Assembly (NCBI GenBank): GCA_963978265.1
Contig: CAXBQV010000105.1
Span: forward strand, 1 to 5,387
Length of the DNA: 5,387 nucleotides
Direction: 5' to 3'
Source of the DNA: JAKALQ01 sp963978265
GTDB taxonomy: Bacteria > Actinomycetota > Actinomycetes > S36-B12 > UBA5976
Shown: positions 1-4,768 of the stretch, piece after piece
How positions within the stretch are numbered: the stretch's first letter is position 1
Layout: each line of letters begins with the position of its first letter
Notes under the pieces: generated by a model
What the model saw: only the letters and a program-made list of their open reading frames with translations
Told to the model about the DNA's origin: nothing
The model's database searches: none
Made by a program: the position numbers and the translations under genes

Positions 1-573
1 TCGCCGAGGATGGCGCTCGCGCTCGCCGTGAACCCGTGGCTCATCCTGTTCGGCGCCGTGCTCACCGAGCCGTCAGGTCGGCGGAACATGTCACTGCTCG
101 TCCGGCCGCGATCCACTGACCTCGAGCCGGTGTATCAGAAACAGCGACTCGTCCCATTCGGTGAATTCCTTCCGATGCGCGACTTCCTCACCCGAGTCAC
201 GGATCGTGTCCAGTTCCTGCCAATCGACTTCCGTCCGGGAAACGATCCCGCAGACCTACGACTCTCAGGCTTCCGTTTCGGAATCGTCATCTGTTTCGAG
301 ATTGCGGACCAGCAGCTCGTCAGCAATGCGCTGGCTACAAGCCAAGACGCACTCATTGTTCAGACAAACAATGCAACCTATGCAGCAACCGGTCAATCGG
401 AGCAACAGCTGCGGATTTCGCAGTTCAGGGCCCGCATGTTCAGAGTTCCCGTGTATGTCGTCTCAACAAACGGCCCCACTGCCATCATCGATGAGCAAGG
501 GCGTGTCACTGATCGCATCGCTGAGGGAGATTCGGGCGTCATCTACGCATCGCTTCGTAGGAGCCGAACATGA
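1..573 (+). CDS. lnt: Apolipoprotein N-acyltransferase, C-terminal part (5' end outside window)
   Basis: Lnt moves an acyl chain from phospholipid to the N-terminal cysteine of diacylated lipoproteins, on the outer face of the cytoplasmic membrane. The reading frame is open from base 1, so the N-terminal membrane helices and the first catalytic Glu lie upstream; the ATG at 10 is internal. Counting from that ATG, the C-terminal nitrilase domain shows YQKQRLVPFGEFLP (42-55) with the catalytic-type Lys44 and conserved Glu52, then VICFE (93-97) with the nucleophile Cys95 (codon 292-294). TNNATYAATGQSEQQL and the FRAR/VPVYVVSTNG stretch that follow match the actinobacterial Lnt pattern. Only 92 residues follow the Cys, against about 125 in E. 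coli Lnt, and they include no hydrophobic helix, so the usual last transmembrane segment seems to be missing. The stop overlaps the next gene by 4 bases, indicating co-transcription. Family assignment is firm. Confidence 0.93.
   Translation, partial: SPRMALALAVNPWLILFGAVLTEPSGRRNMSLLVRPRSTDLEPVYQKQRLVPFGEFLPMRDFLTRVTDRVQFLPIDFRPGNDPADLRLSGFRFGIVICFEIADQQLVSNALATSQDALIVQTNNATYAATGQSEQQLRISQFRARMFRVPVYVVSTNGPTAIIDEQGRVTDRIAEGDSGVIYASLRRSRT
559..563 (+). promoter_or_regulatory. Ribosome binding site for ppm1 inside the end of lnt
   Basis: AGGAG lies 6 bases before the ATG at 570, inside the last codons of lnt. With the ATGA start/stop overlap (570-573) it fixes the ppm1 start and points to coupled translation of the two genes. 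Confidence 0.75.
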
Positions 574-1280
574 AGATCGTCGTTTGCATCCCCACGTACA
601 ACGAACGTGAGAACCTGCCGCGCATCATCGACCGCCTGTTCGCCGCGAATCCGGAGGTGCACGCCCTCATCATCGATGATGGGTCACCCGACGGCACTGG
701 TGCCCTCGCGGACGAACTCGCGAATCGCAATGCACGGATATCGGTCCTCCATCGCACAGAGAAGGCCGGACTGGGGGCCGCCTATCGCGCCGGGTTTGCT
801 GAAGCAATCGCACGTGGCGCGGATGTGATCGTCGAAATGGATGCCGACGGCTCGCACGCCCCGGAACAACTTCCCGCGCTGCTCGCCGCCTTGCCCACAG
901 CGGATCTCGTCCTCGGATCACGATGGGTGCGTGGGGGAGCGGTGCAGCATTGGCCGTTGCATCGGAAGCTGCTTTCGCGTGGGGGGAACCTGTACGCCCG
1001 CCTGGTTCTGCGCGTTCCGCTTCGTGACATCACCGGCGGCTACCGCGCCTTCAAAACGCAGACGCTGCAACGCATCGATTATGAGCGGGTTGCGAGTCAG
1101 GGATACGTGTTCCAAGTGGACATGGCATACCGAGTCCTTCGTTCGGGTATGCGAATCGTCGAAGTGCCGATCACGTTCGTGGAACGCGAGTTCGGACTGA
1201 GCAAGATGAGCCCACGGATCGTGCGCGAGGCGATGTGGCAGGTCACCGTTTGGGGATTGCGGTCGCTGTTCCGTCGATGA
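570..1280 (+). CDS. ppm1: Polyprenol-phosphate mannose synthase (GT2 family, Dpm1-like)
   Basis: This enzyme transfers mannose from GDP-mannose to polyprenyl phosphate at the cytoplasmic membrane face. The product is the donor for outer-face mannosylation of lipoglycans and, in actinobacteria, of secreted proteins. The 236-residue protein is a complete GT-A catalytic domain: PTYNERENL (8-16), DDGSPDGT (36-43), the metal/nucleotide motif DADGSH (91-96), GSRWVRGG (116-123), RGGNLYAR (137-144), ITGGYRAF (154-161), GYVFQVDMAYR (178-188) and the C-terminal P-x-x-F-x-E-R-x-x-G-x-SKM pattern (200-213). These match Dpm1/Ppm1 better than undecaprenyl-phosphate glucosyltransferases. No membrane segment is seen, as in the short soluble Dpm1 type. 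The ATG start is set by AGGAG and the ATGA overlap with lnt. Mycobacterium tuberculosis has the same two activities fused in Ppm1; here they are separate but coupled. The exact donor sugar is inferred from family. Confidence 0.92.
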   Translation: MKIVVCIPTYNERENLPRIIDRLFAANPEVHALIIDDGSPDGTGALADELANRNARISVLHRTEKAGLGAAYRAGFAEAIARGADVIVEMDADGSHAPEQLPALLAALPTADLVLGSRWVRGGAVQHWPLHRKLLSRGGNLYARLVLRVPLRDITGGYRAFKTQTLQRIDYERVASQGYVFQVDMAYRVLRSGMRIVEVPITFVEREFGLSKMSPRIVREAMWQVTVWGLRSLFRR

Positions 1281-2639
1281 TCAGACGATGTCGGGAACCT
1301 GGTTCCCCGCCTGCGCAATGCCTTCGCGAATGTCGACTTTGGAGAACAGCGCGCCGCCGACGATGAAGAAGACGAGCAGGCTGAGAATCGCCGGACGGTA
1401 GGAGCCGGTGAATTGGTGCACGAGCCCGAACACCAACGTGCCGAGCCACGACGTCCCGCGTTCGCATGCCTGATACAACGCGAAGTACTCGGCTTCGCGA
1501 CTGCGGGGGACAAGTTGTGAGAACAGTGAGCGGGACAGCGCCTGGATACCGCCCAACACGACGCCGAACACAGCGGCAAGCGCGAGGAAGAAGATCACCT
1601 TGCCTTCGGGCAGGAAGTAGCCGACGGTCACCGCACACAGCCAGACGACGAGGCTCGTTCGAATCGCTTGCTTTGCGCCACGTCTCGCAGCCACCTTGCC
1701 GAACACCAGTGCGCCGACGAATCCAACGATCTGCACCAGCACGATGGTTGCGATGAGGATCGTTTCGCTGAATCCGAGTTGCTCTGCACCGTATACGGAG
1801 GCCGAGGAGATGACAGTTTGCACGCCATCGTTGTAGAAGAGATACGAAGCAAGAAACAGGCCCGTGTTCCGGTAAAGACGGAGATCGCGCAGGGTGCCAT
1901 TGAGCTGCGTGAATGCACCGCGAACGAAATTCATGTCGGCAGTCGGCGGGAGACCCGTGGAGGGGCGGTCGATGATCCGTCGGTAGGGGATGAACGTCCA
2001 AGCGCCCCACCAGACGCCTGCTGACAGCAAACTGATCCGCACCGCCATCGCGGTGTCGAGTCCGAGCGCATCGGGCATGAGCACAATCGCCAAATTGAGG
2101 ATGAGCAACAGGCCGCCGCCGACGTACCCGAACGCCCAGCCGCGCGAACTCACGCTGTCGCGGTCATTGGGAACCGCAATGTCGCACAGGATCGCGTCGT
2201 ACACGACGAGCGATGCACCCAGCGAAAGGTTGCCGATAATGAGCAGCGCCACCCCCAGCTGCCAGTTGGTCCCCGACACGAAGAACATGCCCCCGGCTGC
2301 CGCAGCTCCGATCCACGCGAACCGGCCGAGCAGTTTGCGCTTGTCGCCACGACGGTCGGCGACTGCGCCGATGACCGGCAGCAGCACCGCAGAAAACAGG
2401 GTGGCGAAGGTGACGGCATAGAAGAACAGGGAGCCGGGCGCGACGGGGATACCGAGCACGCTCAGCGTCGAGGTGCAGGGGTCGTCGGTACAGCCCGCGG
2501 CATCCTTTGCGACCGAGGTGAGGTACGGCCCGAAGAGCACGGTGCCGGTGGTGGTGACGTAGCCGGAGTTCGCCCAGTCGTACCAGTACCAGGCACGTTG
2601 TTCCCGACTCGATCGCATGGCGGTGAGCGTAAGGGCCAC
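1281..2639 (-). CDS. UMF1/Atg22-like major facilitator superfamily transporter
   Basis: A 452-residue membrane protein with about 12 predicted hydrophobic helices, roughly at 23-43, 68-93, 107-121, 128-147, 169-188, 200-218, 259-281, 292-314, 327-343, 348-366, 395-413 and 416-432. Family marks are WYDWANSGY (19-27), the MFS motif-A-like GAVADRRGDKRK (91-102), the SSRGWAFGYVGGG block (164-176), FYNDGVQT (268-275), and GGIQALSRSLFSQLVP (363-378) followed by EAEYFALYQ. These are typical of the bacterial UMF1 family, related to the yeast vacuolar effluxer Atg22. The substrate is unknown for most bacterial members, and nothing here reveals it. The first outer loop carries Cys50 and Cys55. The longest form starts at a GTG (2639) with only a weak GGCAGG before it; an ATG at 2618 (residue 8) just before SSREQRAW is an equally plausible start. 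The stop directly abuts the ppm1 stop. Family firm, substrate unassigned. Confidence 0.9.
   Translation of the reverse strand: MALTLTAMRSSREQRAWYWYDWANSGYVTTTGTVLFGPYLTSVAKDAAGCTDDPCTSTLSVLGIPVAPGSLFFYAVTFATLFSAVLLPVIGAVADRRGDKRKLLGRFAWIGAAAAGGMFFVSGTNWQLGVALLIIGNLSLGASLVVYDAILCDIAVPNDRDSVSSRGWAFGYVGGGLLLILNLAIVLMPDALGLDTAMAVRISLLSAGVWWGAWTFIPYRRIIDRPSTGLPPTADMNFVRGAFTQLNGTLRDLRLYRNTGLFLASYLFYNDGVQTVISSASVYGAEQLGFSETILIATIVLVQIVGFVGALVFGKVAARRGAKQAIRTSLVVWLCAVTVGYFLPEGKVIFFLALAAVFGVVLGGIQALSRSLFSQLVPRSREAEYFALYQACERGTSWLGTLVFGLVHQFTGSYRPAILSLLVFFIVGGALFSKVDIREGIAQAGNQVPDIV
1293..1307. terminator. Possible bidirectional terminator hairpin at the ppm1/transporter tail junction
   Basis: GGGAACC-T-GGTTCCC is a perfect interrupted palindrome in the last codons of the transporter gene, 12 bases past the ppm1 stop. 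As RNA it could form a 6-bp stem with a 3-base loop on either strand. No T-tract follows on either side, so it is not a classical intrinsic terminator. It may end or pause transcription coming from both sides, or be chance. Confidence 0.3.
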
Positions 2640-2663
2640 GCCTGCCCAAAAGGAGACAATTGG

Positions 2664-2679
2664 CGAATGTCGATGTTCG
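2664..2679. promoter_or_regulatory. Weak candidate operator (imperfect palindrome with central CG)
   Basis: CGAATGTCGATGTTCG matches its own reverse complement at 12 of 16 positions and is centred on CG, as LacI-family operators usually are. It lies between the predicted transporter promoter and the transporter start, downstream of the lacI-type gene. About one palindrome this good in every couple of hundred bases is expected by chance, and no second copy is seen near the lacI/kinase promoter, so this is a weak call. Confidence 0.15.
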
Positions 2680-2725
2680 GCGACCCGCTGCTTCGCACAG
2701 ATGTGAGGTAACGCCGATAATCAAC

Positions 2726-2734
2726 ATTATGTCA
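2726..2734 (-). promoter_or_regulatory. Extended -10 promoter, probably for the transporter gene
   Basis: On the minus strand the sequence reads TGACATAAT: a TGN extension followed by CATAAT, one base off the TATAAT consensus. It sits in a small AT-rich island of the only sizeable intergenic gap (2640-2775). No convincing -35 is found 16-18 bases upstream, as is common for extended -10 promoters. Predicted start is near 2719, leaving a leader of about 80 bases before the GTG at 2639 or about 100 before the ATG at 2618. The overlapping ATAAT-CAAC-ATTAT (2717-2730) inverted repeat puts a second -10-like hexamer (GATAAT) on the plus strand, but no gene lies downstream in that direction. The rest of the gap shows nothing else convincing. 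Confidence 0.45.
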
Positions 2735-2775
2735 GTTCGGGGAAATCCAGCATCCCCCATCCGCGTGACGGCGCT

Positions 2776-3795
2776 TCAGTGTTCCCAGCGGGCCGTGGAA
2801 TTCCGGACAACCAATGACGTCGGGACCACCAGTCGTTGTACGTCGGTTGTCACATCTCCCAGCACGCGCGAGGCGATCTGCCAGGCCGCGAGTTCGCCGA
2901 GCGTGTCCACGGGCTGCGCCACGGTCGTGAGGTCCCAGGCAGAGGCCACCTCGTGGTCGTCAATGCCAACGATGCTGAGGTCCCCCGGTACTCGAAGGCC
3001 GTGCCTCCGGGCCGCCGCCATGACGCCATACGCCATCTCGTCGGATTGGGCGACGATCGCCGTCGGTGGATTCTGCATCTCGAACAGCCGTTCCACAGCA
3101 GCTTCGGCGCCGCGCGCCGTGAAATCGGCATGGACTTCCAGTGCCGGGTCCCAGACGATCCGGGCCTCTTCCAACGCCTTCAGGAAGCCCTTCCGCCGAT
3201 CTGGTGACGCCGAGAACGCCCACGGCTCGAACGGACCTTCGGAGACGAGCCCGATGCGCTCATGCCCGAGTTCGAGCAGGTGCCGCGTCGCCGTCTGCCC
3301 TGCGGCGACGTCGTCGATCCGTACCTGTGACACCTTGTCGTGCGCCACGCCGATCATGACGAGCGGAATGCCCACTCGTTCAAGCGCGTCGATTTCGGTG
3401 TCGCTCACGGGCATGGACACGGCGACCGCACCATTGACGGCCAGGTCTTGCAGATGCTCCGCAAGCGCGCGGCGTCTCCCCTGACTGTCAACGGGACGAG
3501 AAACGACGAGGTCGATGCCGCGGTCATGCATGACGCGCTCTGCGCCTTCCAGCACGCGTGCGAAGTACCAGCGTCCGACGAATGGCACAATCAATGCCAC
3601 GCGCGGACGAGTGGATTCGACTCTTGCGGCTGCATTTCGGACCGGCAGCACGTAGCCCATCTCGTTGGCAACGGCCACCACGTGTTCACGGGTTCGCTCA
3701 GAGATCGAGGGATGACTTCGAAGTGCGCGGGAAACAGTGGCGACTGACACCTCGGCCTTCGCTGCGACATCGCGAATGGTTACCGCCACTGCCAC
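2776..3795 (-). CDS. LacI-family transcriptional regulator
   Basis: A 339-residue regulator of normal family length. The N-terminal helix-turn-helix is TIRDVAAKAEVSVATVSRAL (6-25). A hinge region follows at about 48-62, then a periplasmic-binding-protein-like sensor domain (64-335) with PFVGRWYF (71-78), RIDDVAAGQ (159-167), HLLELGHERIGLV (172-184), AIVAQSDEMAYGVM (246-259) and SIVGIDDHE (274-282). The PFVGRWYF variant is typical of actinobacterial sugar regulators; the effector cannot be read from sequence. The hinge is unusual: the AAR is followed by Val59 where most members have a DNA-intercalating Leu. The start is ambiguous. GTG at 3795 has GAGGG 7 bases before it; GTG at 3789 has AGGGG 7 bases before it and would give the common N-terminus M-A-V-T-I-R-D-V. 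The gene is divergent from a sugar kinase 29 bases away, so the kinase and the regulator itself are its likeliest targets. Confidence 0.93.
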   Translation of the reverse strand: MAVAVTIRDVAAKAEVSVATVSRALRSHPSISERTREHVVAVANEMGYVLPVRNAAARVESTRPRVALIVPFVGRWYFARVLEGAERVMHDRGIDLVVSRPVDSQGRRRALAEHLQDLAVNGAVAVSMPVSDTEIDALERVGIPLVMIGVAHDKVSQVRIDDVAAGQTATRHLLELGHERIGLVSEGPFEPWAFSASPDRRKGFLKALEEARIVWDPALEVHADFTARGAEAAVERLFEMQNPPTAIVAQSDEMAYGVMAAARRHGLRVPGDLSIVGIDDHEVASAWDLTTVAQPVDTLGELAAWQIASRVLGDVTTDVQRLVVPTSLVVRNSTARWEH

Positions 3796-3812
3796 TCCCC
3801 TGCCCTCGCCAG

Positions 3813-3819
3813 TAGCCTA
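3813..3819. promoter_or_regulatory. Symmetric divergent promoter core between lacI and the kinase gene
   Basis: The heptamer TAGCCTA reads TAGCCT (3813-3818) on the plus strand and TAGGCT (3819-3814) on the minus strand. Both fit the actinobacterial TANNNT -10 pattern. On the plus strand the last T is 7 bases before the A of the kinase ATG, predicting a leaderless mRNA starting at 3825; CTGCCA (3789-3794) is a possible -35 with an 18-base spacer. On the minus strand the predicted start is 3807, giving a leader of 12 bases (GAGGGCAGGGGA) before the first GTG of the regulator. No good minus-strand -35 is seen. This is pattern reading only, but these 29 bases must hold or adjoin the kinase promoter. 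Confidence 0.45.
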
Positions 3820-3824
3820 GAGGA

Positions 3825-4766
3825 ATGCGCGTGACCGTGGTCGGGGAGGTCGTAGTCGATCGGTTCTTCCATGCCGACGGCTCGATCGTCGATGTCGCAG
3901 GTGGGTCATCGGCGAACACGGCAATCGCACTGCAGCGGTCCGGCATCGACACGGCGTTGCGTGCGCGATTCTCAGTGGACGACGCCGGTCGCGCCCTTCG
4001 GGCGCACAATGCAGCCGAAGGGCTAGACCTTGCAGCTTCGCCAGACGCATCCGAACCTGCATCAATCGTGGAAGTACGCCTCGCCGCGGACGGGCAACCG
4101 AGTTATGTGTTCCGACTCGCAGGCGCGGCAGATTGGCAGTGGACGGCTGCCGAACTCGGCGCTCCCCTGCCGCCAGATACGCGACTCGTGCATTTCGGCT
4201 CCATCGCGGCCGTGTGGCAGCCGGCTGCCGATCGGATGCGCGCGTGGGTGGAGCATCTCGATCCACGCCCACTCATCTCATTCGATCCGAACGCCCGCCC
4301 CGCAGCGGCAGGCAGCGTGGAAGACGCGCAACGCATGCGCGACGGCATTGAAACCTGGATTCGATGTGCCGACTTCGTGAAGGTGTCCGACGAGGATCTG
4401 CGATGGATCGCACCAGCGGTGTCGGAAGACGAACACGCGAAGACCTGGTCGTTGCGCACAGGCTTCGTTGTCATGACCCGCGGAGCGGACGGAGCGTCCG
4501 TGTTCGTCGGTGGCAAACATCGCTTCGACGTTGCCGGTGTCCCGACGACGGTTGTCGATACCGTCGGCGCAGGCGACACCTTCATGGCGTGGTTGATCCG
4601 CGGCGTGCTGCACGCCCTCGACACGCAATCCATTGACGCGCTTGCGCAGAACGACGACAAGATGCGCGAGATCATCCTGCTCGCAGCGAAGGCTGCAGCC
4701 GTCACCGTGTCACGGCGCGGCTGCAACCCGCCAACGTTGTCCGATCTGGAGCCTTACTCCGCGTAG
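3825..4766 (+). CDS. PfkB-family carbohydrate kinase, fructokinase-like
   Basis: A cytoplasmic ATP-dependent sugar kinase of the ribokinase/PfkB fold, 313 residues, full length. The N-terminal substrate-binding motif appears as GGSSANTAIALQRSG (26-40), with Ser-Ser where most members have x-P or x-G. Further marks are FDPNAR (153-158), typical of fructokinases and also found in 2-keto-3-deoxygluconate kinases; VKVSDEDLRWI (185-195); TRGADG (218-223); and the signature DTVGAGDTFMAWLIRG (245-260), in which Asp251 is the catalytic base and GAGD forms the anion hole. SRRGCNPPTLSDLE (296-309) is the usual family tail. Fructose is the likeliest substrate, but ribose-type or keto-acid sugars are not excluded. 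ATG 3825 fits a leaderless transcript; GTG 3831 (codon 3) has GAGGA 6 bases upstream and is the alternative start. The divergent LacI gene suggests sugar-controlled expression. The 3' end overlaps gcvP tail-to-tail by 13 bases. Confidence 0.9.
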   Translation: MRVTVVGEVVVDRFFHADGSIVDVAGGSSANTAIALQRSGIDTALRARFSVDDAGRALRAHNAAEGLDLAASPDASEPASIVEVRLAADGQPSYVFRLAGAADWQWTAAELGAPLPPDTRLVHFGSIAAVWQPAADRMRAWVEHLDPRPLISFDPNARPAAAGSVEDAQRMRDGIETWIRCADFVKVSDEDLRWIAPAVSEDEHAKTWSLRTGFVVMTRGADGASVFVGGKHRFDVAGVPTTVVDTVGAGDTFMAWLIRGVLHALDTQSIDALAQNDDKMREIILLAAKAAAVTVSRRGCNPPTLSDLEPYSA

Positions 4767-4768
4767 GC
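4751..4768. terminator. Weak hairpin over the overlapping kinase/gcvP stop codons
   Basis: GCCTTAC and GTAGGC can pair as a 6-bp stem with one bulged T and a TCCGC loop, spanning both stop codons. No T-tract follows on either strand. It could help end the two converging transcripts, but it is short and may be chance. Confidence 0.2.

Noticed and set aside
290..430. Slightly lower GC stretch in lnt (about 52-55% in 60-base blocks)
   Set aside because: It encodes the conserved catalytic Cys and NNAT...SEQQL segment, rich in Asn/Gln/Thr codons, so amino-acid content explains it without gene transfer.
1243..2010. A 255-codon minus-strand open frame inside the transporter gene
   Set aside because: It lies in another frame of the same strand as the transporter, is very rich in Arg/Pro/His and has no family motif, while the transporter frame carries clear UMF1 motifs throughout.
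2739..2757. GGGGA...TCCCC inverted repeat 20 bases downstream of the regulator's stop, as a possible lacI terminator
   Set aside because: Only a 5-bp stem with a 9-base loop and no T-tract after it on the minus strand; it also runs directly into the predicted transporter promoter.
2797..2804. GGAATTCC palindrome near the regulator's 3' end
   Set aside because: Eight bases within coding sequence, fully explained by codons; no partner site nearby.
2660..3484. A 274-codon plus-strand open frame opposite the lacI-type gene, preceded by AAAAGGAG
   Set aside because: It is antisense to a regulator with unmistakable LacI motifs; its product is Ser/Arg/Ala-rich with no recognisable domain, typical of GC-rich shadow frames.
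4103..4726. A 207-codon minus-strand open frame opposite the kinase gene
   Set aside because: Antisense to a complete PfkB kinase; Ser/Ala/Arg-rich product with no domain and no supporting ribosome site noticed.
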